From contig NC_002620.2 of NCBI RefSeq assembly GCF_000006685.1, positions 577,205 through 641,204 on the forward strand: a stretch of 64,000 nt of DNA. The letters are read 5' to 3'. Origin of the DNA: Chlamydia muridarum str. Nigg. Lineage in GTDB: Bacteria > Chlamydiota > Chlamydiia > Chlamydiales > Chlamydiaceae. The position numbers and the translations under genes are program-made. Numbering within the stretch: position 1 is the first letter of the stretch; every line of letters starts with the position of its first letter. Shown one piece after another: positions 18,126 through 26,412 of this stretch. The notes beneath the pieces were generated by a model, which was not told the DNA's origin, did no database searches, and saw nothing but the letters and a program-made list of their open reading frames with translations.

Positions 18126-20739
18126 AGGAATTATGTGATTTGACGAATTGTGGTCGTTTCGACAATCCTACTTTTTGCAGCTTGCGTAATCTTGCTGTTA
18201 TAGCAGTTGGGCTACGTCCCGTTTGCGTAGCGATGTCCTTAACACTCATCCCCTTACAAAGTTGTAACAAAAGAGACTCCTCGCTGCGTGTCCAAATCTT
18301 ATAGGCATTTACGGGCGTTCTAGGAACTTGAGCTCTTTTCTCGTCCACTTTTATAAACTCTTTAACAAACTCTGAAGGGAATTTTTTATCATAAAGGACT
18401 GTAGTTTTGATCTTAGCTCGTGTTATTGCAACATAGAATAATCTCCGCTCCTCGCTAAACGGAAAAGAATCGCTTTCTGATAAAACATAGTTAAACACTT
18501 TGTTATCTGTAACAAGACTAGGAAATCCATAACGGTCTGCGTTGCATTGAAGCAAAATTACGTAATCAGCTTCAAGTCCTTTTGACTTGTGTACAGTAAG
18601 GAATTCTATTTTTCTATTTCCGATTATATAAAAAAAATTGCTCCCTGTTTTAACAAGCTGATACTTTTTGGATAGATAATAGTCATCAAATGAATACCTC
18701 CCTAATAAAAAGATGGATTTATCTTCTGGAATCTTAGAAATCTCCAGCTCTAAACAAGAGCAATAATCCTTTTCAGACCTGTGATAATAAGAGCGAAATA
18801 CTAACTCAGTCCTAATATCTGGATTAAAGGAACGGCAATCTTTTCGTATTTGAAAATTATTACGTTGTACAAAGCTAGAAGACAAAGAGACCAAAGGCTC
18901 TCCCAACCTGTAGGTAGTCTCTAGTCTATGGATCTCTTGTGGACCAAAATAATCGGAAAACTGATTGAACACAGTGATATTACTTCCCGCAAATCGATAG
19001 ATAGACTGCCAATCATCCCCAACGCAATACATCTTAGCGGGAGGATTTCCTTTACGCAATTCTTGCAGAAAGCGGCAACAATCAATAGAAATATCTTGAA
19101 ACTCATCGACGATAATATAATCGTACTTCCCAGAACTAGAGTGACGACAAATTTCTGTTGCTTGCAAAATAGCGTCAGTAAAATCAATCTGCCCCCTTTT
19201 AGCTAATGTATCCACATAACGTTCGTATACGGGTTTAAAAACCTTTTCAATAAGCCAAGAACTTGGGATATCTTTAGCGATTTTGGCGCAATATAGCACT
19301 TTCTTAATAGATTTATGATTTGATTTCATTAAAGAAATAAAGCGTACTATAAGTTTAATAAGTGCTTTCTCTTGAACGCTTTTTTTAGGAAGAAGAGCGT
19401 TATATAAATCCTCTTCTTTCTTTTCTTGAATAGGAATGCCTGCTCTTTCTAAGAGTTTTCTTAATGTATCCCAAATATTCTCCCGAATATTCGAATTGTA
19501 GAAATCCTCACTAGTTAAAGTAAGCAGTTCTGTTTTGAACTTCTTATGAGTTTGCTTTTTCCAAGCTATCCCATCTAAATATATTTGATTCACTTCTTTA
19601 TAAGTCTTATTTGTCCCTTCAACAAACCATGGAGGAACTCGTCCTTGTTTATTAATAGCAAAAAGCTCCAGGTAGATACGTCTTAAACTTCCATTCTGCG
19701 CAGTAACGTAAAGAGAAAAATCCGGTCTGTATTGGGAATGCGTTTCATCTGCTACTTGAAATTCATAAGGTTCTTCATATCGGAACGAAATGCCTAAAGA
19801 CGATAAAATGAAGCAGGTGGTTTGCTCTTGTTTGCTTCGGACATAAATCGTTTTCCCATCCATATCAGGGAATACAGCTTTCAAGAATGGTTTCTTTTGT
19901 TCAGACAGCTGATCTCGAATTTTCCTTTCAGATTCGCAATCATCATAAAAAACAAAATATTTTAATACGTTCTTTAGAAAATCCTTTGTTTTCAATAATT
20001 TTTGACAGATCTCCTCAATAAGCTCCTCAGGATTGCTACAGATAGAGGGTTTAACTCCTGTTATGCTTCCAATTAGGTCAACAGCCAACTTATGAAAGGT
20101 ATATCCCCTTAATCCATCCGTAGCCAATCTTTTTGTAAGTTCTGATGAAGCTTTATTGGTATAACTAATCAGAGCTATACGACGAGGATCTATTCCCTTA
20201 ATCTCTATAAGATATCTCACCTTCCCTAAGATAGAAGACGTTTTCCCACTTCCTGCAGAGCTAATGACTAAACAATTCTCTTCTTCTGATATAATAGAGC
20301 GTCTTTGTTGTTCATCCAATGGGTAATGTAGAACGCGATCAAAAAAATCCTTATAAAGATCCAGTAAATAACTTATAATCTCACTATTATGTTTCTTAAT
20401 AAGAGTTGTTATCGACTCAAAATCTTGTATGAATTTTAAAAGAATGGGATTTGAAGAAATGCCAAAATAACGAAATCTTCGGCAAAATGTGCGAACCCTT
20501 TGATAATAGGCAACATAATAATCTGTGACCCTTTTCTCTTGTTTTGCGTAGATAACCTTGCCACAGAAACCATGATGTAAAATAGTGGGAATGTCGATGC
20601 GTTTTAGCTGCTGAGATAATTTCAAACAGCTTCTTTTAACAAGAAAAAAAGAATAAATGTAAATTATCGCGCATACAAAATAGAAAACTAGACTAACTAA
20701 AACAAGCTGGCTAATAACTCCACTCCTTGATACCCACAA
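18067..20739 (-). CDS. UvrD/HelD-type superfamily I helicase with inserted nuclease-like domain
   Basis: 890-residue SF1A helicase most like helicase IV (HelD). Walker A AGSGKT (162-167), Walker B with IIVDEFQD (542-549), motif III GDDWQSIYRFAGS (574-586), VHKSKGLEADYV (716-727) and motif VI EERRLFYVAITRAK (763-776) are all intact, so it should hydrolyse ATP and translocate on DNA. Between motifs I and II an insert reads RPDF (338-341) then YLELF (356-360), a PD-(D/E)xK-like pattern also found in HelD relatives but lacking a clear Lys. Residues 9-34 form one hydrophobic segment, and 815-855 a helix-turn-helix. The only possible N-terminal start is TTG 20739; no Met codon occurs before residue 293 and no SD is evident. 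I do not recall this gene between CT217 and CT218 in C. trachomatis. Confidence 0.85.
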   Translation of the reverse strand: MWVSRSGVISQLVLVSLVFYFVCAIIYIYSFFLVKRSCLKLSQQLKRIDIPTILHHGFCGKVIYAKQEKRVTDYYVAYYQRVRTFCRRFRYFGISSNPILLKFIQDFESITTLIKKHNSEIISYLLDLYKDFFDRVLHYPLDEQQRRSIISEEENCLVISSAGSGKTSSILGKVRYLIEIKGIDPRRIALISYTNKASSELTKRLATDGLRGYTFHKLAVDLIGSITGVKPSICSNPEELIEEICQKLLKTKDFLKNVLKYFVFYDDCESERKIRDQLSEQKKPFLKAVFPDMDGKTIYVRSKQEQTTCFILSSLGISFRYEEPYEFQVADETHSQYRPDFSLYVTAQNGSLRRIYLELFAINKQGRVPPWFVEGTNKTYKEVNQIYLDGIAWKKQTHKKFKTELLTLTSEDFYNSNIRENIWDTLRKLLERAGIPIQEKKEEDLYNALLPKKSVQEKALIKLIVRFISLMKSNHKSIKKVLYCAKIAKDIPSSWLIEKVFKPVYERYVDTLAKRGQIDFTDAILQATEICRHSSSGKYDYIIVDEFQDISIDCCRFLQELRKGNPPAKMYCVGDDWQSIYRFAGSNITVFNQFSDYFGPQEIHRLETTYRLGEPLVSLSSSFVQRNNFQIRKDCRSFNPDIRTELVFRSYYHRSEKDYCSCLELEISKIPEDKSIFLLGRYSFDDYYLSKKYQLVKTGSNFFYIIGNRKIEFLTVHKSKGLEADYVILLQCNADRYGFPSLVTDNKVFNYVLSESDSFPFSEERRLFYVAITRAKIKTTVLYDKKFPSEFVKEFIKVDEKRAQVPRTPVNAYKIWTRSEESLLLQLCKGMSVKDIATQTGRSPTAITARLRKLQKVGLSKRPQFVKSHNSFIRKKRFCRPEWKQSSRRY

Positions 20740-20827
20740 TTGTTTTTAGTCTAATAAAACGTCTCGAATCTCTAAATAATCTACAAATAATAGAACGCTT
20801 AATAGTTGATTGTCGATATTTAAAAAG

Positions 20828-20854
20828 AAAAATAGTTTTACAAAAACTATTTTT
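20828..20854. repeat. 12-bp perfect AT-rich hairpin between helicase and surE
   Basis: AAAAATAGTTTT and AAAACTATTTTT form a perfect 12-bp stem with a 3-base loop, followed on the plus strand by TATTAA. It sits in the 249-bp divergent region between the helicase and surE starts. It may be a leader hairpin or binding site; no upstream plus-strand gene needs a terminator here. Confidence 0.6.
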
Positions 20855-20988
20855 TATTAATGAAAGTTCTCGCATTCTTTATCTTTCCTGCAATTAACTT
20901 CCTATAATATATATATATTTATGAGATCGGCTATGCAAACAACCTATTACGCATATGATGTGCAATGAAACTATATAAAAGAGGGCTC

Positions 20989-21840
20989 ATGACTAAGGAA
21001 CCAAGATTTAAAATTCTTATTACTAATGACGATGGCATCAAAGCTAAGGGAATTAGCCTATTAGTTTCCTTGCTTCGCGACGCTAATTTTGCCGATCTCT
21101 ATGTTGTAGCTCCTTTGGAAGAACAGTCTGGAAGAAGTATGGCTTTTTCGCTAATAGGACCGACCGCTGTAGAACCTTTTGATTATCCTCAAAAAGTCCA
21201 AGAGGCTTGGGCTGTAGTAGGGACTCCTGTTGATTGTGTCAAATTAGCCATTGGAGAACTCTTTAAAGATAACCCGCCAGACCTAGTCTTATCAGGTATC
21301 AATAACGGGAAAAATTCTGGTCGCAACCTCTATTACTCTGCTACCGTAGGTGCTATAAGGGAAGCGAACCTTCACGGAATTCCTGCCATAGCCCTTTCTC
21401 AATGTGAAAATATTTCTTTTTTCCAAGAAGCTCAAATGTCCTCTTTGATTCGCGCTTTATGTGAGTTCACAGTTTCCCATAAACATGCCAATCCACTAGG
21501 ATTTAATGTAACCTTCCCTGCTAGCTCTGATAATTCTCCTTGGAAAGGAATCCGCTTTACCCTTTCTGGAGATGAATTTTTATTTGGAATTCCAAGATTG
21601 ATCCGCACCGAAGGAAATCGACGTTACTACACGCTATACGATATGCAAGATAAGGTGTCTGAAGATCTTTCTGACGAATACTTAGCCTTAGCCAATAACT
21701 ATATTACTGCTGTCCCACTAATTTCCAAAAACACTCCTTTGGCAACACTTTCTGAAGAAGAACTAGCCTTCCTTAAAGAATCCTTTGAACAATCTGTTCA
21801 ATGGGATTCTTCTTTAAATTTCGAAGAAGATCTAGCTTAA
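20989..21840 (+). CDS. surE: 5'-nucleotidase SurE
   Basis: Metal-dependent nucleoside 5'-monophosphate phosphatase (survival protein SurE), 283 residues. The metal-binding TNDDG is at 12-16, and LSGINNGKN with the SATVGA(I)REA motif follows. ATG 20989 is chosen because GAGGGCTC precedes it and the protein then begins like the C. trachomatis homologue (CT218, recalled); an in-frame ATG at 20965 would add eight residues. A strong dyad follows the gene, so it is probably monocistronic. Confidence 0.93.
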   Translation: MTKEPRFKILITNDDGIKAKGISLLVSLLRDANFADLYVVAPLEEQSGRSMAFSLIGPTAVEPFDYPQKVQEAWAVVGTPVDCVKLAIGELFKDNPPDLVLSGINNGKNSGRNLYYSATVGAIREANLHGIPAIALSQCENISFFQEAQMSSLIRALCEFTVSHKHANPLGFNVTFPASSDNSPWKGIRFTLSGDEFLFGIPRLIRTEGNRRYYTLYDMQDKVSEDLSDEYLALANNYITAVPLISKNTPLATLSEEELAFLKESFEQSVQWDSSLNFEEDLA

Positions 21841-21847
21841 ACTTACG

Positions 21848-21877
21848 AATGCGTTGAAACTATAGTTTCAACGCATT
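21848..21877 (+). terminator. 30-bp perfect dyad after surE
   Basis: AATGCGTTGAAAC and GTTTCAACGCATT are perfectly complementary around a central TATA, making the whole 30 bp palindromic. It starts 8 bp past the surE stop and is followed by TTCCCCC. Probably the surE terminator, although the U-tract is short. Confidence 0.7.
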
Positions 21878-21948
21878 TTCCCCCTGGTCTATAATACATC
21901 CTATCCTAATATCTTATTCAGTCCGCAACCTGAAAATCAAAAGAGTTT

Positions 21949-22857
21949 ATGTCCAAAATTATATTGATTCAGCAGCTTATCAAATGTAAATATGCGTTAT
22001 TCGCTCTTCTTTTTCTCGCTTCTTCCACATTATTCTGCTTTTCTCTTCCAAACACCTCTCTCCCTTTATTCTCCTTAGCTACTATGAAAATTCTCTTTTT
22101 GGGAGGAAGCGCATTTTTTGTTGCTAGAGCTTTTGGAATGATCGTAAATCAAATTGTGGACTGTGCTATAGACAAACGCAACCCTCGTACCAAAATGCGC
22201 GTACTGCCAGCAGGACTTCTTTCTACTAAAAACTCTGTTCTGCTTTTGATTCTTTGTCTTGTTCTATTCTTGAGCTTTTGCTGGTTCTTTAATCCTTTAT
22301 GCTTCGCTCTTGCTGTTTTAGCTACTCTTGTTATGATTATTTATCCCTATACGAAACGCTTTACGTTTCTTTGTCACTGGATTTTAGGGTCCGTATACTA
22401 TCTAGCAATATTAATGAACTGTTTCACAATCATCCCCACCCCTTCTTTCTCCCTGTTTTGTATGGCCTCGTTATTAGGCGTTTCTTTTGGAATGATTATT
22501 GCTGCGAATGATATCATTTATGCTATCCAGGATTTGGAATTCGATCAAAAAGAAGAGCTTTTCAGTATTCCTGCACGGTTTGGAATAAAACAATCCATTA
22601 AAATAGCTTCCATAAGTTTAACCATTAGCGCAATAGCTTACCTACTCCTAGGCTACTTTGTTCCTAATAAAACAGTTTTCTATTTATGCTCCCTTTTGCC
22701 TTTAGCTGGTATTCTCTGCACAATCAAACATTATTCTTTGATTAACCTAGGATCTCAATCTGCTCTTCAGCAAAAATTTTTCCTTGGGAATCTTTTCTTA
22801 GGTATTACATTTCTTGCTAATATGATTGGACTATTCTTATTAGGAGGAATCTCATGA
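21949..22857 (+). CDS. ubiA: UbiA-family polyprenyltransferase
   Basis: 302-residue membrane prenyltransferase with 8-9 hydrophobic helices. The prenyl-diphosphate/magnesium motifs are visible as NQIVDCAID (about 67-75) and NDIIYAIQDLEFD in the second half. It attaches a polyprenyl chain to an aromatic quinone precursor. Chlamydiae are thought to make menaquinone by the futalosine route, in which a UbiA homologue is the prenyltransferase, so it may act there rather than in ubiquinone synthesis; this is inference. Overlaps ubiX by 4 bp (ATGA). CT219 as recalled. Confidence 0.88.
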   Translation: MSKIILIQQLIKCKYALFALLFLASSTLFCFSLPNTSLPLFSLATMKILFLGGSAFFVARAFGMIVNQIVDCAIDKRNPRTKMRVLPAGLLSTKNSVLLLILCLVLFLSFCWFFNPLCFALAVLATLVMIIYPYTKRFTFLCHWILGSVYYLAILMNCFTIIPTPSFSLFCMASLLGVSFGMIIAANDIIYAIQDLEFDQKEELFSIPARFGIKQSIKIASISLTISAIAYLLLGYFVPNKTVFYLCSLLPLAGILCTIKHYSLINLGSQSALQQKFFLGNLFLGITFLANMIGLFLLGGIS

Positions 22858-23432
22858 AGCGCTATATTGTAGGCATTTCTGGAGCATCCGGGGCTATATT
22901 AGCGGTCACATTAGTTTCAGAACTCGCTAGATTAGGACATCATGTCGATGTCATTATATCCCCTGCAGCACAAAAAACTCTTTATTATGAACTAGAAACC
23001 AAATCTTTCTTAGCTACAATCCCATCAAATCTTCATAAAAACATTCTAATTCATCGTATCACATCTATAGAAAGCTCTTTATCCTCCGGATCGACTTTGG
23101 TTGACGCGACCATTATTGTTCCTTGTAGCGTAGCAACCATTGCAGCAATTTCTTGCGGTTTATCGGATAATCTTCTCAGAAGGGTTGCAGACGTCGCCTT
23201 AAAAGAAAAACGACCTCTTATTCTTGTTCCCAGAGAGACACCTCTATCTGCCATACACCTGGAAAATCTACTTAAGCTAGCTCAAAACGGAGCGGTGATA
23301 CTGCCTCCTATGCCTACCTGGTACTTTAGACCTGAGACAGCCAATGATATAGCTAACGATATCGTGGGTAAGATCTTAGCAATTTTACAACTAGATAGTC
23401 CCTTGATAAAAAGATGGGAGAACCCCCACTAA
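22854..23432 (+). CDS. ubiX: UbiX-type flavin prenyltransferase
   Basis: 192-residue flavoprotein that makes the prenylated FMN cofactor used by UbiD-type decarboxylases. GISGASGAI (8-16) is the FMN/phosphate-binding N-terminus; VPCSVATIAAISCGLSDNLL and PRETPLSAIHLENL are family signatures, and the C-terminal MPTWYFRP is typical. It begins within the last codons of ubiA (ATGA), so the two are translationally coupled. Its final 4 bp overlap the convergent YitT-family gene. CT220 as recalled. Confidence 0.92.
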   Translation: MKRYIVGISGASGAILAVTLVSELARLGHHVDVIISPAAQKTLYYELETKSFLATIPSNLHKNILIHRITSIESSLSSGSTLVDATIIVPCSVATIAAISCGLSDNLLRRVADVALKEKRPLILVPRETPLSAIHLENLLKLAQNGAVILPPMPTWYFRPETANDIANDIVGKILAILQLDSPLIKRWENPH

Positions 23433-24325
23433 TGAGAGGTTCTTTTTTCATTGATAACTTCATGCAAGTTTTCAATAGCTATAAAAGCACTTGGATCTTC
23501 TCTGTGCACGATCTCTTTGAGCTGAGAAAGCTGTAATCGCTCAACAACGATATAAAGAAGATTTCGAGGTTCTCCTGAAAACCCTCCTTCTGCATGCAGG
23601 TATGTCAATCCAACCCCTAAAGTCTCCATGAGAATATTTCCTAACTTTCTAGGAGAAGAGGTAATAATCGTTACAGATTTGGTATCTTCAAATCCTAAAA
23701 TCACCGTATCCATCACTTTGATAGCTACAGCATACGTCAGCAAAGACATGAAAGCCGTATGCCAATTACGGTAGACTATTCCTCCCAAGGAGAAAATAAA
23801 AAAGTTCATAAATAAAATAACTTGTCCGACTGTATAGCCTCGTTTCTTATTTATGATAATCCCTAGAATTTCTATCCCGTCAGTGGCTCCTCCGTGGCGG
23901 ATAATCAATCCTCCACCAGCCCCTAAAATTACTCCACCGAGAACAATGGTCTCTATTTCTGAACCATTAAAGACAAAAGGTTGCATTCCCAGCCACTCAG
24001 GTAAGACTTCTATGAGCCATACCGAGCAAGAAAAGATAATAACTGCTGTGATCATTTGCACAACGAAGTACTTCCCTATACGCTTACAAGCCAAAATGAT
24101 GAAGGGCAAGTTAAACAACACTAAAAATACAGGAAGAAATTGCTTTCCGAAAGAATGGGCCGCGATCATGGATAAGCCAACAATTCCGCCATCGATCAAG
24201 TCGTTAGGAGCGAGAACCATGTGAACGCCACAAGCAGCTAAAAAGCCACCTATAATAAACCAGCTAAGAGTTTTAGAGAAATATAGAGGGAAACTAAACT
24301 TTGTGAAACGTTTGGTATGAGTCAT
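23429..24325 (-). CDS. YitT family membrane protein (DUF161 + DUF2179)
   Basis: 298-residue protein with about five N-terminal hydrophobic segments and a soluble C-terminal DUF2179-like domain (from about residue 215, [11 protein letters not shown] onwards). The family pattern [13 protein letters not shown] lies mid-protein. Members are proposed membrane proteins of unknown function. It lies downstream of tRNA-Val and tRNA-Asp on the same strand with a 22-bp gap, so it may be cotranscribed with them, and converges on ubiX with a 4-bp overlap. CT221 as recalled. Confidence 0.82.
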   Translation of the reverse strand: MTHTKRFTKFSFPLYFSKTLSWFIIGGFLAACGVHMVLAPNDLIDGGIVGLSMIAAHSFGKQFLPVFLVLFNLPFIILACKRIGKYFVVQMITAVIIFSCSVWLIEVLPEWLGMQPFVFNGSEIETIVLGGVILGAGGGLIIRHGGATDGIEILGIIINKKRGYTVGQVILFMNFFIFSLGGIVYRNWHTAFMSLLTYAVAIKVMDTVILGFEDTKSVTIITSSPRKLGNILMETLGVGLTYLHAEGGFSGEPRNLLYIVVERLQLSQLKEIVHREDPSAFIAIENLHEVINEKRTSH

Positions 24326-24347
24326 TGTTCACACCTTTGGTTGAAGA

Positions 24348-24422
24348 TCGCGAGAGACGGGGCTCGAACCCGCAACTTCCGCCTTGACAGGGCGGTGCTC
24401 TAACCAATTGAACTACTCCCGC
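24348..24422 (-). tRNA. tRNA-Asp (GUC)
   Basis: Minus-strand cloverleaf: acceptor GCGGGAG/CTCTCGC, anticodon stem CCGCC/GGCGG around CTGTCAA (anticodon GUC), T arm with TTCGAGC, and discriminator G73 as expected for Asp. No CCA is encoded. Lies 7 bp downstream of tRNA-Val. Confidence 0.95.
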
Positions 24423-24429
24423 GCAATCT

Positions 24430-24502
24430 TGGACACGACAGGATTTGAACCTATGACCCCCTGTGTGTAAGACAGGTGCTCTAACCGCTGAGCTACGCAT
24501 CC
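24430..24502 (-). tRNA. tRNA-Val (UAC)
   Basis: Minus-strand cloverleaf: acceptor GGATGCG/CGTGTCC, anticodon stem CCTGT/ACAGG around CTTACAC (anticodon UAC), T arm with TTCAAAT, and discriminator A73. No CCA is encoded. First of the Val-Asp pair. Confidence 0.95.
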
Positions 24503-24663
24503 AAAAGACTAAGGGAGGAATTTACCAGAATAAATACTTTAAACACAACTCTTTTCTATCGCGAACAATATTTTTTTCCAAAATTCACAAACCTCTCAAA
24601 GGCTTAATCCTTAGCAAAAATTCTGGTTTGCTTTTTGATTATCCTTTTAATCTAGTTGTAATT

Positions 24664-24690
24664 AAAAAAACCTCTTCGGAAGAAGAGGTT
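24664..24690 (-). terminator. Rho-independent terminator of the Inc cluster
   Basis: On the minus strand AACCTCTTC and GAAGAGGTT form a perfect 9-bp stem with a 4-base loop, followed by a run of T (TTTTTTT). It sits 12 bp after the last Inc gene and ends the cluster. Confidence 0.88.
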
Positions 24691-24701
24691 CTCTTTTAAA
24701 A

Positions 24702-25292
24702 CTAAACCAGCATACCCCAAACATTCCGATAAGAAACGGGTCCTTCTTCACCACAGCTATCTAAAAAGTCTAGAGAGCCGAGAGAGGGATCTTTGTTTAT
24801 TAGCGAACAAACCTCTCTATGTCTTTTGACCTTTTCTAATAATTTCTTAGCTTCTTCTAATAATGCTTCATTAGCTGCTTTTGATAATAAAATCCATCTT
24901 CCACGGTCATCACACATACGAGCATACTTGTCTAGCATTTCATCCTTCTCCAGAAGAAGGTTTTTGTAAGATTGGATCTCTTTGCGTTGAAGGCAACACT
25001 TACAAGCATTAGCAATCCCAGCACCTAAAACAACTGCACCCAAGGCAACCAGAACAATTCCTGAACAAGAGAGTAGAATAGGAGAACAAATACACAATAA
25101 AGCCAAAATAACAGCTCCTCCTGCGGCTATTAAAATTCCCAAAACCATCGCAACAATAGTACAGATTTTGTCACAGGAACTCACTCGAGCAGTTTTTTTG
25201 CTTTCACCTATGATTGGCTCCGAAAGACTCTCCTCACTCAGACTACTTGACCCCAATTCCTCCATTCTTAATGTAGATTCTACATGCCCCAT
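24702..25292 (-). CDS. Predicted Inc protein, last gene of the cluster
   Basis: 196-residue protein with the bilobed hydrophobic Inc pattern at about 42-95 (two long segments with a short turn), a polar N-terminus rich in Ser/Glu that would carry the type III signal, and a C-terminal hydrophilic, helical host-facing part with a CKCC cluster just after the membrane region. A ribosome site GGAG lies 6 bp before ATG 25292. It ends at a strong terminator. Among C. trachomatis cluster members (CT222-CT229) I cannot assign the exact orthologue by eye. Cytosolic-facing role unknown. Confidence 0.8.
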   Translation of the reverse strand: MGHVESTLRMEELGSSSLSEESLSEPIIGESKKTARVSSCDKICTIVAMVLGILIAAGGAVILALLCICSPILLSCSGIVLVALGAVVLGAGIANACKCCLQRKEIQSYKNLLLEKDEMLDKYARMCDDRGRWILLSKAANEALLEEAKKLLEKVKRHREVCSLINKDPSLGSLDFLDSCGEEGPVSYRNVWGMLV

Positions 25293-25390
25293 TTTTTCTC
25301 CTTTCCAGTAAAAAATCAGGGGAACAATATAAAAAAGAGTTTTTTAACAAAATAAAAAATTCAAGGACGATACATACGAAAAAACTAGGC

Positions 25391-25422
25391 AAAAAAATCC
25401 TGGCAAGAAGCCTCTTACCAGG
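25391..25422 (-). terminator. Rho-independent terminator between Inc genes
   Basis: Minus strand: CCTGGTAAGA pairs with TCTTGCCAGG (one G-U) and is followed by ATTTTTTTG. It lies 28 bp past the IPAM-like gene, so the last Inc gene must have its own promoter or depend on readthrough. Confidence 0.85.
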
Positions 25423-25449
25423 ACGCCTCCTAATGTAACTAAAGAAACC

Positions 25450-26166
25450 TTAGCAAATTGAATCCAGAGAACAACAAGTTTCTTCTGCGTCTAACAACGG
25501 CGTACACTCCTCTTCCGATCCAACAATGTATCGAGAACTAGTCCGTAGCTGATTACGGAGGAGTTGGATTCTATCCAATGCTTGGTTTAAAGCTTGTCCC
25601 ATCAGGGTTATTTCTCTCACACGACATAAAATCTCAGAGTTAGCAGCATCCATTTTCATCTTAGCGGTCATCTTGCCACAAGGAACTCCATCCTCCCCCG
25701 CTTCCAAGGCAGTCTGAAAAGCGTTCGTAATGTACTGCTGCTCTGTAAGTTCATCTTCTAAGGCTGATAACCGAGCGCGGGAAGCCACTACTTGATTTTC
25801 TAATTGACAAACACGATTCCTTAAAATGCGAATTTGCTGATTCCCCAGCTTATCCGCTACTTTAACTGTTCGTGGGGAACTCAAGCAGGCATTAACACTC
25901 CCTAATCCTAAAAGAACAACCCCAACAGCAATCATCGCTATGGGGACAAATACAGGAAGCAGACAAGATAGAGATCCAACACCAAGTAAAACCGCTCCAC
26001 CAATAGCAAGAGCTAGACCTAAAACGGCCAAAGCAACTCCAATAATTTTTGCGCAACAAGCACCCTTAGAAAAGACCTTGCTGTTGCTTTTCCCTACACA
26101 TTCTTCTCTGCTAATTGGCGAGGCATTCACCTCTTTTTGGTAAAAAGCATTAACACTATTGACCAT
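25450..26166 (-). CDS. Predicted Inc protein with coiled coil (IPAM-like)
   Basis: 238-residue Inc: paired hydrophobic segments at about 37-90, followed by a long heptad-patterned helix (about 105-150, LRNRVCQLENQVV and on) and a second helical stretch ending in a Cys-rich tail. Such coiled coils in Incs bind host proteins. Position and architecture suggest the counterpart of CT223/IPAM, which in C. trachomatis engages the host centrosomal protein CEP170 (known for that protein); the assignment here is an inference. The ribosome site GAGGGGA lies within a small hairpin. Confidence 0.78.
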   Translation of the reverse strand: MVNSVNAFYQKEVNASPISREECVGKSNSKVFSKGACCAKIIGVALAVLGLALAIGGAVLLGVGSLSCLLPVFVPIAMIAVGVVLLGLGSVNACLSSPRTVKVADKLGNQQIRILRNRVCQLENQVVASRARLSALEDELTEQQYITNAFQTALEAGEDGVPCGKMTAKMKMDAANSEILCRVREITLMGQALNQALDRIQLLRNQLRTSSRYIVGSEEECTPLLDAEETCCSLDSIC

Positions 26167-26211
26167 TTAATCCCCTCTCTAAAAAAAAAGAGGGAATAGT
26201 GTAACACAAAC

Positions 26212-26412
26212 TTATTTTTTTCGTCTGACTAAAAACGATTGCTCAAATTCTGTTCTCTTTTGAAATGTTTTTCCCTCGAAAAAGACTGGTCTTGATTGCC
26301 TAACGAATGAAATCCTTCCTAGCACAAGATATTGGGAAGTAATTAACATAATTGCAAAATAAATCTTGACAAAAATGTTTTTAATCCAAGAGTTGCAATG
26401 ATTAGGGATCAT
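26212..26412 (-). CDS. Possible small protein coupled to the upstream Inc gene
   Basis: A 66-codon frame whose ATG overlaps the stop of the preceding Inc gene as ATGA, the classic coupling arrangement. It has one hydrophobic stretch (about 12-30) and a basic C-terminus ending in RRKK. No homologue is recognised, and the region is AT-rich, so it may be chance or a remnant of another Inc gene. Confidence 0.25.
   Translation of the reverse strand: MIPNHCNSWIKNIFVKIYFAIMLITSQYLVLGRISFVRQSRPVFFEGKTFQKRTEFEQSFLVRRKK

Noticed and set aside
20700..20760. Frameshifted ATG start for the helicase just upstream
   Set aside because: An in-frame TAA lies three codons before the TTG, and no coding extension in the other two frames was apparent.
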